A stretch of 51,857 nt of DNA from Eubacterium_B sp034180045 (GCA_034180045.1 JAXFOY010000014.1:1-51857); one strand, 5' to 3'. Shown: positions 15,580 through 24,872, counted from the first letter of the stretch. Notes: generated from the sequence alone by a model not told the origin. Numbers and translations: made by a program.

Positions 15580-17418
15580 CTATTCTACTGTTACACTCTT
15601 AGCCAGATTTCTAGGTTTATCTATGCTTTCGCCTTTTTCCTTTGCTACATAATATGCGAACAATTGTAATGGTATTACTGATAGAAGAGGCGATACCTCA
15701 TCATCACATTCCGGTATATATATGACCTCTGTGCTTCCTGCTTCTATCTGCTCATTGCCGCTTTTTGTCACCGAAACGACATGTGCAAGCCTTGCTTTTA
15801 TCTCTATGATATTTGAATACATTTTTTCGAACAGGCGATTTTGTGTCGCAAGTGCAAATACTATAGTATCCGGTTCCATCAAAGCTATTGTTCCGTGCTT
15901 TAGCTCACCTGCCGCTATCGCAAAGGAATTTATGTATGAAATTTCCTTTAGCTTAAGCGAGCCCTCAAATGCGACCGCAGAATCCAATCCTCTTCCTATA
16001 AAGAAAACTTGAGTCTTGTTATATAGTCGTTTTGCCAGTTTCTCAATACACGGCACGCTGTCAAACACCTTTTCTATCTTTTCCGGAATTTGATTAAGCT
16101 CATCGAGAATAAAATTATAATATTCAGATGTAATGGTTCCGCGAATATCCCCAAGATAAAGTGCTATCAGATACATACATACAAGCTGCGTAGTATACGC
16201 CTTTGTTGATGCGACTGCGATTTCGGGTCCCGCCCATGTGTAAAAGACGTCATCTGACTCTCTGGCAACAGAACTGCCAACAACATTGACAACGGATAGA
16301 ACCCTAGCGCCCTTCTCCTTAGCCAACCTAAGCGACATCAAAGTATCCAGAGTCTCTCCGGACTGGCTGATAGCAATGAACAAAGTGTGCTCATCTATGA
16401 AAGGATCACGATACCTGAACTCTGACGCAACATCAACCTCTACGGAAATACCTGCGATCTTCTCTATTATGTATTTGCCGACAAGTCCTGCATGATATGC
16501 TGTTCCGCAAGCGACTATATATATCTGCTTGTATTTTTCCAGTTCTTCTTTTGTCAGGTTGATTCCGTCGAGTTTGATTCTGCCGTTTTCATCCATGCGA
16601 CGAGTTAAAGTTTCTCTAACCGCCTTAGGCTGTTCATAAATTTCCTTGAGCATAAAGTGGTCATATCCGCCTTTTTCCGCGTCCTCTATGCTCCATGTAA
16701 TCTTCATCGCCTCACGATTTAGAGTCCTGCCGTTTTTATCCTTTATGGTAATTTGATCCGGGGTACAGATTACCATCTCATCGTTTTCTATCAAAAATAT
16801 ATCGTTTGTGTATTTGAGCAGGGCAGGTATATCGGATGCAATAAAATTGCATTTTTTCCCAAGTCCTGCTATTAAAGGAGCATCTTTACGATATGCGACT
16901 ATCTTATCCGGTGTATCGGCAGCAATGACGCCTATTGAATAAGCCCCTCTCATTTCCTTTATGGAATCCGACACCGCCTTTTCCAAATCGCCGCCATTTG
17001 AATTATATTTTTGTCCAACCAAATGAGCGATTACTTCCGTATCAGTTTCAGATTTGAATCGTACGCCGAAATCACGTTTAAGCATTTCTTTCAGCTCAAC
17101 ATAATTTTCTACTATGCCATTATGAACTACGGCGATTCTCCCGCTCATATCCATATGAGGATGTGCGTTTACATCGGACGGCTCTCCGTGAGTCGCCCAT
17201 CTTGTATGTCCTATGCCGCAGCTTCCCGCCGAGACTCTGCCTGCAATCATATTTTCAAGATTCTTGATTTCTCCCTTACATTTGCTCAGCTCAATACCTT
17301 TTTTACTGAGAACTGCAATTCCGGAAGAATCATATCCTCTGTATTCCAATTTTTTTAGGCCCTCTATGATTTTGCCTGCCGCTTCCTCATAGCCTACATA
17401 GCCTACTATTCCGCACAT
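15580..17418 (-). CDS. glmS: Glutamine--fructose-6-phosphate aminotransferase
   Basis: This enzyme makes glucosamine-6-phosphate from fructose-6-phosphate and glutamine, the entry to UDP-GlcNAc and cell-wall synthesis. The 612-residue chain starts MCGIVGYVG with the catalytic Cys after Met. It has the N-terminal glutaminase domain with GIGHTRWATHGEP, then two SIS sugar-isomerase domains with SQSGETLDT and STKAYTTQ, and ends in KPRNLAKSVTVE as expected. It follows glmM after 66 bp. That gap is too short for a glmS ribozyme and none is seen, so control is probably at the operon level. Confidence 0.98.
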   Translation of the reverse strand: MCGIVGYVGYEEAAGKIIEGLKKLEYRGYDSSGIAVLSKKGIELSKCKGEIKNLENMIAGRVSAGSCGIGHTRWATHGEPSDVNAHPHMDMSGRIAVVHNGIVENYVELKEMLKRDFGVRFKSETDTEVIAHLVGQKYNSNGGDLEKAVSDSIKEMRGAYSIGVIAADTPDKIVAYRKDAPLIAGLGKKCNFIASDIPALLKYTNDIFLIENDEMVICTPDQITIKDKNGRTLNREAMKITWSIEDAEKGGYDHFMLKEIYEQPKAVRETLTRRMDENGRIKLDGINLTKEELEKYKQIYIVACGTAYHAGLVGKYIIEKIAGISVEVDVASEFRYRDPFIDEHTLFIAISQSGETLDTLMSLRLAKEKGARVLSVVNVVGSSVARESDDVFYTWAGPEIAVASTKAYTTQLVCMYLIALYLGDIRGTITSEYYNFILDELNQIPEKIEKVFDSVPCIEKLAKRLYNKTQVFFIGRGLDSAVAFEGSLKLKEISYINSFAIAAGELKHGTIALMEPDTIVFALATQNRLFEKMYSNIIEIKARLAHVVSVTKSGNEQIEAGSTEVIYIPECDDEVSPLLSVIPLQLFAYYVAKEKGESIDKPRNLAKSVTVE

Positions 17419-17484
17419 ATTGTCTCCCTTCCTGTCTGCACTATACCATTATGGGTTTGAAACAGTTATAATGCCTTTCAACTA

Positions 17485-18837
17485 TTAGTGAAATTTGTCG
17501 CTGATGAGCTTTGCCAGTTCCTCTGCGAGAACACGAATTTGTTCTATATCTTTACCCTCCAGCATAACTCTAACAAGTGGCTCTGTTCCTGAAGGTCTTA
17601 TTAGAACCCTGCCGTCATCACCGATTTCACTCTCTACTGAAGCAATTTTTTGCTTCACTTCGGCATCATCCATAAAGATTTTTTTGTTGTCATTGTTGAC
17701 ATCGGCATTCACAAGAACCTGTGGGAAAAGCTCAATTTCTGCCGATAACTCGGAAGCCTTCTTTCCGCTTGCAACAAGTGCCTTCATAAATTGAAGCGAT
17801 GATAGCGTGCCGTCGCCTGTCGTAGTGTAGTTTTTGAAAATTATATGTCCCGATTGTTCCCCACCAATTACGCTTCCCGTATTTAGCATGGACTCAAGCA
17901 CATATCTGTCACCTACACCTGTAACTTCAACCTCTGCTCCAATTACGTCCTTTACGTACTTATGGAAGCCTATGTTGCTCATGACTGTTGTAGTAACCTT
18001 GTTCACACCTAGCTCACCTGCCGCCTTCAGCATTTTGGCACAGATGCAAATAGTTTTGTCGCCGTCGATTATATTTCCCTGTTCGTCCACAACGATTAGT
18101 CTGTCTGCATCACCGTCATAAGCGAGTCCTACATCAGCTCCAAGTCGCACAACTTCCTTTTGCAGCTTTTCCGGATGTGTCGAACCGATGTTTTCGTTGA
18201 TATTAATTCCATTCGGTTCATCTCCGATAACAGTCACATCCGCACCGAGTGCTCTAAAAACACGAGGCGCCGTTTCGTATGCAGCTCCGTTTGCACAGTC
18301 AAGCACAATCTTAAAACCGTCCAGTCTTACATCAATCGTATCCAGAAGAGAATTACAATATAGCTCCGTTGCCGATTCTTCAGCTTCAAGGCACCTTCCT
18401 ATCTGATCGCCTGTCACATGACTGTTAACATCAATATTTCTAATGATAATATCTTCTATTTTTTCTTCAATCGCATCGTCAAGCTTATATCCTTCGCCGT
18501 TGAAGAATTTAATTCCGTTATATTCGTACGGATTGTGAGAAGCTGATATTACAATGCCTGCGTCCGCACGATAATGCCTGGTTAGATATGCAACTGCCGG
18601 AGTAGGCAGTACTCCGAGTTTGATTACATTTCCTCCCACTGCTAAAATGCCCGCTGCAAGTGCATCCTCAAGCATATCACCGGATAACCTTGTATCTTTA
18701 CCTATTACAATCACCGGTCTTCTGTTGCTCTTGCTCAATACCGAAGCGCCCGCCTTACCGAGGTTGAACGCCAGTTCAGGTGTAAGTTCCGAATTTGCTA
18801 CACCTCTTACACCATCTGTGCCGAATAATCTACCCAT
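17485..18837 (-). CDS. glmM: Phosphoglucosamine mutase
   Basis: This enzyme converts glucosamine-6-phosphate to glucosamine-1-phosphate. The 450-residue protein starts MGRLFGTDGVRGVAN and has the phosphoserine loop ISASHNP with the active Ser near residue 100. It also has the metal-binding DGDADR and the C-terminal phosphate loop RPSGTEPLVRVM. It follows cdaR after 15 bp. GlmM and CdaA are known partners in other Firmicutes, where GlmM can restrain c-di-AMP synthesis. Confidence 0.98.
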   Translation of the reverse strand: MGRLFGTDGVRGVANSELTPELAFNLGKAGASVLSKSNRRPVIVIGKDTRLSGDMLEDALAAGILAVGGNVIKLGVLPTPAVAYLTRHYRADAGIVISASHNPYEYNGIKFFNGEGYKLDDAIEEKIEDIIIRNIDVNSHVTGDQIGRCLEAEESATELYCNSLLDTIDVRLDGFKIVLDCANGAAYETAPRVFRALGADVTVIGDEPNGININENIGSTHPEKLQKEVVRLGADVGLAYDGDADRLIVVDEQGNIIDGDKTICICAKMLKAAGELGVNKVTTTVMSNIGFHKYVKDVIGAEVEVTGVGDRYVLESMLNTGSVIGGEQSGHIIFKNYTTTGDGTLSSLQFMKALVASGKKASELSAEIELFPQVLVNADVNNDNKKIFMDDAEVKQKIASVESEIGDDGRVLIRPSGTEPLVRVMLEGKDIEQIRVLAEELAKLISDKFH

Positions 18838-18852
18838 ATATTTATCCTTCCT

Positions 18853-20055
18853 CTACTTTTTGCTTACTTCCACATTTATAAACTGTGGATCAAGTACAGC
18901 CGCGAAGCTTTCCATTTTTCCGGAAACACTAATCTGTAATTTTTGGCTGCCCTCTTCTGTCTTTGAAACATCGATAAAAAGTTCAAAATCCGTTTTATTT
19001 ATCTTATCAATTTCATCCTCGTCCCCCGATATTGTCAGGTTTAGAATGGATATCTTTTCAAGATCATATTTTAGTTCTTCACTTTTACCCCTAAGTTTAA
19101 TCTCATCAGGAGCAAATGAAAAAGTTTTTTCAGACAGTTTATTTACGCTTACTTTGACAACCAGTGAGCTATTCTTCTCCGATATGGAAATTCCCTCCGG
19201 AAGATTTGAGAATGTCAGCACCAGTTCGGTGTTCTTTGTTATATTTGAAATGTCTATAGCATCTGCACTTATCCCCGTAATAGATTTCAGATTGTCCGCT
19301 CTACCGACTACGATTATCTTTTTAGGTACGTTTGTGCTTCTCTTTGCGCCATCTGACGAATTATCCTTTATAGGAACAGTTAAATCAATGGTTTTGGTCT
19401 TTGATAAAACAGATGTAACCTTTGTTGATTTTCTCGAAAGAGTCACATTTTCGACCTTGTTTCCTTCTTTGTTCACCGGTATCAGGCTGCATACATTTTC
19501 ACTTTCAGCCTCACCTACTCTTGAAGCATCTACGGTACCTCTGACGGAATCTACAACTTTGACTATTGATTCTGCACCGGAAACTTCTACCTCAGAATTT
19601 TCAATAGCTACGGTAGTACCCTCTTCATTTTCCGCAAAGGCTCCGCTATATACAATTTTGACGCTTACCGGCTTGCTCACAAGAGCCTCCACCGTAACGC
19701 TGATATTGCTTATACTTTTTTTGCTTATGGTCAGTCCGCTCGGCACCCTGACTGTAATATACGCCTGGTTTTCGCCCTTTGCAGCCGAAGCCAAATCTAT
19801 ACTCGCCGTAACATCACCGGGTTCCAGGTTTGCAAGGGCTGTACGAGAGCCGATAACTTCTATATCCAGTTCCTGCGCTGTCATCGAGCTGACCGCAAGG
19901 CCTCTTTCCGCCAGCACGTCCGTATGAAGTAAGGAAATTGGAATTCTATCTATCTTCTTTGTTGATGACGGATCCATCTCACCGACTACATATGCCCATA
20001 AGGCTATGGCGATAACTATTGCAAGTGCAATATTAACACGCTTACTTTTGGTCAT
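18853..20055 (-). CDS. cdaR: YbbR-domain regulator of diadenylate cyclase
   Basis: This 400-residue protein has one N-terminal membrane helix (about residues 9-26) and the rest outside the cytoplasm. The outer part is a series of YbbR-type beta repeats, seen in recurring V-x-V-x-x-L and GRAD/GSRTAL segments. CdaR proteins bind CdaA in the membrane and tune its activity in response to envelope conditions. The start overlaps the cdaA end by 14 bp, so the two proteins are likely made in balance. Assignment rests on the fold pattern plus the cdaA-glmM context. Confidence 0.92.
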   Translation of the reverse strand: MTKSKRVNIALAIVIAIALWAYVVGEMDPSSTKKIDRIPISLLHTDVLAERGLAVSSMTAQELDIEVIGSRTALANLEPGDVTASIDLASAAKGENQAYITVRVPSGLTISKKSISNISVTVEALVSKPVSVKIVYSGAFAENEEGTTVAIENSEVEVSGAESIVKVVDSVRGTVDASRVGEAESENVCSLIPVNKEGNKVENVTLSRKSTKVTSVLSKTKTIDLTVPIKDNSSDGAKRSTNVPKKIIVVGRADNLKSITGISADAIDISNITKNTELVLTFSNLPEGISISEKNSSLVVKVSVNKLSEKTFSFAPDEIKLRGKSEELKYDLEKISILNLTISGDEDEIDKINKTDFELFIDVSKTEEGSQKLQISVSGKMESFAAVLDPQFINVEVSKK

Positions 20056-20890
20056 TTTGTTTGCCTCCTACTACATTTTTGATAAATGATATAGGGTTCT
20101 TTTCCTCAGTTTCATGAGATAAATACAGGTTCAGCAAAAGTTTTTCCAACCCCTTGCTATCCAGGAAACGTGTCAATTTACCACCCTTCGCAACTGAAAT
20201 AACGCCATTTTCTTCACTGACGATAATGGTCAGCGCATCCGAGTTTTCTGTGATGCCTATTCCGGCTCTATGCCTTGTCCCCAAATCCTTATTTAAGTCC
20301 TGATTTGCTGTAAGCGGCAAAACACATCCCGCCGCAAACAGTCTATCTCCTCGTACTATTGCAGCACCGTCGTGGAGCGGTGCGCCTTTGTAAAAAACAT
20401 TTTCTATCATCTGTGCTGAAATCTCAGCGTCTATTATAGTTCCGCTCTCAGCTATATCTCCAAGAGATACTTCACGTTCAATAACTATAAGCACTCCCGT
20501 CTTGGTTGAGGAGCAGCGAACTGCCGCTTTAACGAATTCATCTATAACCGCCTTTGACTTGTCCTTGTTCAGCCGGTTCAGTCGATTCATCATAAATTTG
20601 CCTCGTCCCATATATTCCAAACCGCGCCTGAGCTCAGGCTGGAACAAAATAATCAAAGCAACAAGCCCCAATGTCATCGTCCGTCTAAGAATCCAATTAA
20701 GAGTGTAGAGATGAAGCACGTCAGAAACAAGAAAGACCAAAACTAAAACAAAAATACCCTTAACTAATTGCTGTGCACGAGTTTCTCTGATAAAACCCAG
20801 TACTTTATATACAATTAAGGCTACTATCAGAATATCCAGCACATCCTTGATGCCTATGCCTGTTATTAGGTTATTCAATAAATCCTTCAT
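20042..20890 (-). CDS. cdaA: Diadenylate cyclase CdaA
   Basis: This enzyme makes c-di-AMP from two ATP. The 282-residue protein has three N-terminal membrane helices (to about residue 85), then the DAC domain with the catalytic DGAAIVRGD and GTRHRAGIG motifs. It leads the operon cdaA-cdaR-glmM-glmS-ywlG-nadE-murE. c-di-AMP controls potassium and osmolyte balance and cell-wall strength in Firmicutes, so its joint expression with GlmM, GlmS and MurE is meaningful. The GGGGA ribosome binding site precedes the ATG. Confidence 0.97.
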   Translation of the reverse strand: MKDLLNNLITGIGIKDVLDILIVALIVYKVLGFIRETRAQQLVKGIFVLVLVFLVSDVLHLYTLNWILRRTMTLGLVALIILFQPELRRGLEYMGRGKFMMNRLNRLNKDKSKAVIDEFVKAAVRCSSTKTGVLIVIEREVSLGDIAESGTIIDAEISAQMIENVFYKGAPLHDGAAIVRGDRLFAAGCVLPLTANQDLNKDLGTRHRAGIGITENSDALTIIVSEENGVISVAKGGKLTRFLDSKGLEKLLLNLYLSHETEEKNPISFIKNVVGGKQNDQK

Positions 20891-20918
20891 GCCTAAATCC
20901 CCTTCGATATTTTATTTA

Positions 20919-20947
20919 ATTTTACTAAAAAAAAGGGTAAAATTCAA
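20919..20947 (-). promoter_or_regulatory. Promoter of the cdaA-murE operon
   Basis: On the minus strand TTGAAT (20942-20947) and TAAAAT (20919-20924) are 17 bp apart, about 30 bp before the cdaA start. Confidence 0.65.
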
Positions 20948-20963
20948 TACTCTCCCATAATAA

Positions 20964-21007
20964 AAAAGACCGCGTCACAATCGTTTTTGATTATGACACG
21001 GTCTTTT
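20964..21007 (-). terminator. hpf terminator
   Basis: AAAAGACCGTGTCA and TGACGCGGTCTTTT pair with one mismatch around a 16-base loop and run into TTTTTTATT on the minus strand. It separates hpf from the cdaA promoter. Confidence 0.85.
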
Positions 21008-21083
21008 CATAACTATTTCACAACAGGTTCATATCAGTTTCAAAATCAATGCATCATGCTAAGTACTTTCAGGCTGTAGAATA

Positions 21084-21614
21084 CTAGTTTTTTGTCTCTA
21101 ATAAGCCGTAATTTCCGTCATTTCTTTTGTATACAACATTAACTTGATTTGTCTTATCATTAATGAAAACATAGAAGTCGTGATCTATCATCTCCATCTC
21201 TAAAATTGCTTCTTTTTCATTCATAGGCATCAGCTCAAGAGTTTTGGTCTTAACAAGAAGGTTTTCTTCCTGTCCTGCCATGTCATAATCAGGAATCGCT
21301 TCAAATTTAACCGATTTGTTGTCATGGTAACGTTTTTGCAGTTTGCCCTTTAGTTTTGACATTTGAGCAGCAAGCTTATCAACCGCCTTGTCAATGCCCT
21401 CGTAGATATCTTCAGATACCTGTTCAGTTCTGAACCTGGCACCCTTTGCATTTATATTAACCTCTATTTTGTCTTTGTTCCTTTCCTGTGAGAGGACTAT
21501 GTTCACATCAATATCGTCCGAAAAATATTTGCTGAGTTTTTCAAATTTCTTGTCGATAGTTTCCTCTAGGTGCCTGTAGGTATTAAAGTTCTTTCCCGTA
21601 ATTCTGATATTCAT
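21084..21614 (-). CDS. hpf: Long-form ribosome hibernation promoting factor
   Basis: This 176-residue protein binds the 30S subunit and, through its C-terminal domain, pairs ribosomes into inactive 100S dimers in starving cells. The N-terminal domain opens MNIRITGKNFNTYRHLEETI and carries DKLAAQMSKLKGKLQKRYHD. A linker leads to the C-terminal dimerisation domain with KTKTLELMPMNEKEAI and HDFYVFIND. The length is that of the long form of Firmicutes. AAAGGAGG precedes the ATG. A candidate raiA RNA lies directly upstream on the same strand. Confidence 0.97.
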   Translation of the reverse strand: MNIRITGKNFNTYRHLEETIDKKFEKLSKYFSDDIDVNIVLSQERNKDKIEVNINAKGARFRTEQVSEDIYEGIDKAVDKLAAQMSKLKGKLQKRYHDNKSVKFEAIPDYDMAGQEENLLVKTKTLELMPMNEKEAILEMEMIDHDFYVFINDKTNQVNVVYKRNDGNYGLLETKN

Positions 21615-21685
21615 ACGCTACCTCCTTTACCGCCTTGCTACAAAGATATTAGATTATATATCATAGCAAAGCTACGATTTCATAT

Positions 21686-21694
21686 ATTATACCA
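21686..21694 (-). promoter_or_regulatory. Extended -10 promoter of hpf
   Basis: The minus strand reads TGGTATAAT, an extended -10 with no clear -35, about 75 bp before the hpf start and after the ncRNA. hpf can therefore be transcribed independently of the ncRNA. Confidence 0.5.
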
Positions 21695-21740
21695 CATTTT
21701 TCTGAAAAGTAACTTAATATTTTCAAATATAAGAAGCTAA

Positions 21741-21927
21741 AATAAAAAGCACCTTCTGTTTGCCTGACCTGGTCTTTGCCCCCACACTTGCCTTAACCGG
21801 AGTTTCTCCGAGGACTTACTTCTAAACTATGCCATGATCGCCGCGACCTCTTATCGCAGTTTACGTGGATCCCTTCGCCCATAGCTGGCATGGATCTTCC
21901 TCCACAGACACAAACAAAAAATGCCGT
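21741..21927 (-). ncRNA. Candidate raiA-type structured RNA upstream of hpf
   Basis: This roughly 185-base, GC-richer, non-coding stretch lies between comF and hpf. On the minus strand the ends pair (TGTTTG with CAAACA, then TCTG with CAGG). Inside are CGGAG-AAA-CTCCG, CTGCGA/TCGCGG and TAAACT/AGTTTA stems, and GTGGA pairs with TCCAC. The 3' end runs into TTTTTATTTT. A raiA RNA motif is known from directly upstream of hpf (raiA) genes in Clostridia and Actinobacteria. Size, strand, stability and location fit, but I could not align it to the covariance model. It has its own promoter overlapping the comF end. 6S RNA is the main alternative. Confidence 0.6.
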
Positions 21928-21933
21928 ATTTAA

Positions 21934-21962
21934 TTAATATCAAAATAAAATACATTTGTCAA
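21934..21962 (-). promoter_or_regulatory. Promoter of the candidate raiA RNA
   Basis: The minus strand has TTGACA (21957-21962), a 17-bp spacer and TATTAA (21934-21939). The -35 overlaps the comF stop codon. The expected start near 21927 is just before the closing stem of the RNA. Confidence 0.65.
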
Positions 21963-22609
21963 CGACTTGCGAAGGCAATAAATACAATTTCCTCAGATTC
22001 TACGGCTTTTAGGGCTTTCGCACATTCCTGCGCGGTACTTCCCGTCGTATAAAAATCATCCAAAATCGCAATTGTACCACCTCCTGCAAAGGCATCCTCG
22101 CAGTCAAGCTTGATGCTTCCTCGTATATTTTCTCTGCGCTCTTCCTCATTAAGCCCGCGCATAGGAAGCGTAGGCTTTACACGCTTAAGGCAGTTCACGG
22201 TCTTTGCACCTATCAGAGGCGACAGGAAATCCGCTATGAGTTCCGCCTGATTAAACCCTCGAGTTTTCAGCTTTTCATTGTGAAGCGGTACGGGAACGAT
22301 ATAGTCAATATGCATATTCGATGCTTCCAGCTTATCTCTCATTATCTCCGCAATTATTCTTGCCAAATATTTTTCCCCTCTATATTTCAAATCGAAAATA
22401 ATACTTCTCTCATAAATTCCATATTGCACACAGCGTATGAGTTTCATGCCTTTGCGAAGTTCATAAGCTTCCCTGACCCACCTGAAATGCTCCATGCAGT
22501 GGTCGCAAAGTGAATAACTCCTACTCTCGTCTATGATGTTTCCGCAGCATACACAGTATAGCGACGACGGAAAAAGAAGCTCGCCTGTAAGCTCAATTAT
22601 TCTCTTCAT
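21959..22609 (-). CDS. comF: ComF family phosphoribosyltransferase-like protein
   Basis: This 216-residue protein has an N-terminal zinc-ribbon-like cysteine set (CVCCG and CDHC) and a C-terminal phosphoribosyltransferase fold with the PRPP loop ILDDFYTTGSTAQEC. The middle KTRGFNQAELIA is typical of ComF. The family takes part in DNA uptake and is thought to act with helicases on incoming single strands. It starts 10 bp after the recD2 stop, so the pair is co-transcribed, consistent with a shared DNA-processing role. I chose the start at 22609 (MKRIIELTG); the longer frame would overlap recD2. Confidence 0.92.
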   Translation of the reverse strand: MKRIIELTGELLFPSSLYCVCCGNIIDESRSYSLCDHCMEHFRWVREAYELRKGMKLIRCVQYGIYERSIIFDLKYRGEKYLARIIAEIMRDKLEASNMHIDYIVPVPLHNEKLKTRGFNQAELIADFLSPLIGAKTVNCLKRVKPTLPMRGLNEEERRENIRGSIKLDCEDAFAGGGTIAILDDFYTTGSTAQECAKALKAVESEEIVFIAFASR

Positions 22610-22619
22610 CACAGCTTTT

Positions 22620-24872
22620 CTACTCAAATACGTCTCCACATTCGGATATAGATAAAACCTCACTTCTTCCCATCAAGTTTTTAAGTCTTTGTTTCAGCCC
22701 CGAATATCTTAATTTTATTCTGTTATTGTCTATCATATTTTCCATTTGTCTCTGCATTCCGCAAAGTACAACCAGACTCTTACCTCTTGTAACGGCAGTG
22801 TACAAAAGGTTTCTCGTCGCCAGCATATGTGGAAATCTGGAAATCGGCATGATGACAATTTTGAACTCACTGCCCTGACTTTTATGCACCGTCATTGCAT
22901 ACGCAAGTTCCAGTTCTTCCAGTTGACCGAACTCATATGTCACAAATTTGTCTTCATCGAAGATAACGATGATTTCATTTGTTTCACTGTCTATTTTAAG
23001 AATGTAGCCGACGTCCCCGTTAAAAACTCCCTGACCTTCACTAAAATCACTCTTTCTTTTCCAGCCTATCTGATAATTGTTGCGAATTTGCATCACCTTA
23101 TCGCCTTCTCTGAAAGTCTTATCCCCGAAAATTTTTTCATTTTTTTCGGAGCTTTTGGGATTCAGCACTTCCTGAAGCTGTTCGTTCAGGTTGTGAGTAC
23201 CCAAGTTCCCCTTTCTTACAGGGGTGAGCACTTGAATATCTTTTATTGTATCAATATCCTCATAATATGCTTCAAGGCGTGAGCTTGCCAATTCCTTTAT
23301 AAGGCTTAAAATATCCCGTTCATCTGAGCGTTCCATAAAGAAAAAATCTTTTTCTCTCTCGTTTAAGTAAGGGTATTCACCGGAATTAATCCGGTGAGCA
23401 TTTACGACAATCAGGCTTTCCTCCGCCTGTCTAAATATTGATACCAGTTTGGTAGTAAATGCAAATTCGCTTTCTATCAAGTCATGCAGCACATCTCCCG
23501 CCCCTACCGGCGGGAGCTGATCGCAGTCACCTATAAGTATAAGTCTCGTGCCTGTTTTTATTGCATCTGTTAAGGCTTTCATCAACATCAAATCTATCAT
23601 TGACGACTCATCTATTATGACTACGTCATAGTCAAGCTGTTCATCTGCCGACTTGCCGAATACCATCTCGCTTGAATCGTCCGAAAAATAATATTCCAAA
23701 AGTCTGTGTATCGTAGATGCGTAATGACCGCTTGTTTCCGTGATTCGCTTAGCTGCTCTGCCCGTCGGTGCCGCTATCGCAGTTTTTAGTTCACCGGCTT
23801 CAAATATCCTTATGATTGAATTGATGATTGTGGTTTTTCCGGTACCCGGTCCCCCTGTAATTAGTGAAATTCCGTGGTTTATGGAATTCAACACAGCCTG
23901 TTTTTGTTGCTCGGAAAGCTCTATCCCACTGCTAATTTCGCTATCATGTATCAAATTCTCCGGATTTGTCGAAAGAGGTTTTAACGCAGCTTCGCTTATT
24001 CTCAGCAGATTTTGGCAGACCTTTTGCTCTGCAAGAAAAAAGCTATACAGATATATGACATCTTGAGAGTCCAAGCTGTCAATCTTTATTGTTCCTTCAA
24101 AAGCCAGTTCAATCAAAGCTTCCTCAACCAGCTCCCTGCTTACATCTAAAAGTTCACTGACCCTGTCGCATAATTCCTCGCGAGGCATATAGGTGTTACC
24201 CTCGCCCGAAAAAAATAAAAGTGCATATTTGATTCCACTTTTAATTCTGATGTCGCTGTCCCTTTTTATTCCAATTTTTTCGGCAATTTCATCAGCCTTG
24301 CGAAATCCGAATCCTCTTACTTCTTCTACAAGTCTATATGGATTTGCTTCCACTATTTCGATTGACTGTGCACCGAAGAGCTTGAACAGTTTGAGAGCCT
24401 GTGCCGACGATACGCCATATTTTTGAAAAGCAAGGGATATGTCGGCAAATTGCCTGTGCATTGCAAACGATTCTGAAATTGTTTCTGCCGTCTTTTTTCC
24501 TATTCCCTTAACTTCAATGAGTCTGTCCGGACTTTCTTCCATTATCCTAAGCGCTTCTTCACCAAATGCATCAATGATTGCCGCGGCAGTCGACGGACCT
24601 ATTCCTTTGATAACTCCGGAAGACAAAAAATCAAAGATTGCGGTCTCTCCTTCAGGAAGAATTTCTTCAAACTCACTAAATGCAAATTGTTCACCATAAA
24701 TCGGGTGTACCTTTTCATTTCCTACCAGTCTAAATCTGCTACCCTTATTGCAAGCGGGCAAATTGCCGACAATAGTACAAAATTCATCCTCACACTCTAA
24801 AACCGCAACCGTATATCCGTTTTCATCATTTCTAAAAATAATCTCGGCTATATTGCCTTCAATCATCTGCAT
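22620..24872 (-). CDS. recD2: RecD2-type ATP-dependent DNA helicase
   Basis: This is a 750-residue 5'-to-3' superfamily 1B helicase of the stand-alone RecD2 type found in bacteria whether or not they have RecBC. The N-terminal OB-like region is followed by helix-hairpin-helix motifs (IKGIGPSTAAAI near 90, VKGIGKKTAETI near 122). Walker A GGPGTGKTTI is at about 340-349, then DVVIIDESSMID, GDCDQLPPVGAGD and the C-terminal AYAMTVHKSQGSEF. The length is normal. The family acts in DNA damage tolerance and mismatch repair. The ribosome binding site is weak, and an alternative Met lies two codons downstream. Confidence 0.96.
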   Translation of the reverse strand: MQMIEGNIAEIIFRNDENGYTVAVLECEDEFCTIVGNLPACNKGSRFRLVGNEKVHPIYGEQFAFSEFEEILPEGETAIFDFLSSGVIKGIGPSTAAAIIDAFGEEALRIMEESPDRLIEVKGIGKKTAETISESFAMHRQFADISLAFQKYGVSSAQALKLFKLFGAQSIEIVEANPYRLVEEVRGFGFRKADEIAEKIGIKRDSDIRIKSGIKYALLFFSGEGNTYMPREELCDRVSELLDVSRELVEEALIELAFEGTIKIDSLDSQDVIYLYSFFLAEQKVCQNLLRISEAALKPLSTNPENLIHDSEISSGIELSEQQKQAVLNSINHGISLITGGPGTGKTTIINSIIRIFEAGELKTAIAAPTGRAAKRITETSGHYASTIHRLLEYYFSDDSSEMVFGKSADEQLDYDVVIIDESSMIDLMLMKALTDAIKTGTRLILIGDCDQLPPVGAGDVLHDLIESEFAFTTKLVSIFRQAEESLIVVNAHRINSGEYPYLNEREKDFFFMERSDERDILSLIKELASSRLEAYYEDIDTIKDIQVLTPVRKGNLGTHNLNEQLQEVLNPKSSEKNEKIFGDKTFREGDKVMQIRNNYQIGWKRKSDFSEGQGVFNGDVGYILKIDSETNEIIVIFDEDKFVTYEFGQLEELELAYAMTVHKSQGSEFKIVIMPISRFPHMLATRNLLYTAVTRGKSLVVLCGMQRQMENMIDNNRIKLRYSGLKQRLKNLMGRSEVLSISECGDVFE

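Noticed and set aside
17419..17484. glmS ribozyme before glmS
   Set aside because: The gap between glmM and glmS is only 66 bp, too short for the ribozyme core, and no pseudoknot-like pairing is visible.
18620..19927. A 435-codon plus-strand frame opposite glmM and cdaR
   Set aside because: It lies antisense to two well-conserved genes. It has the Ser/Leu-rich composition of a reverse-complement shadow and lacks a ribosome binding site.
21741..21927. RNase P RNA, SRP RNA or tmRNA for the ncRNA upstream of hpf
   Set aside because: A GAGGAAGATCC stretch recalls RNase P and CCAGGTCAGG recalls SRP RNA. However, the RNase P 3' core, the SRP GGAAGG tetraloop region and the tmRNA tRNA-like ends are all absent, and the size does not fit RNase P or tmRNA.
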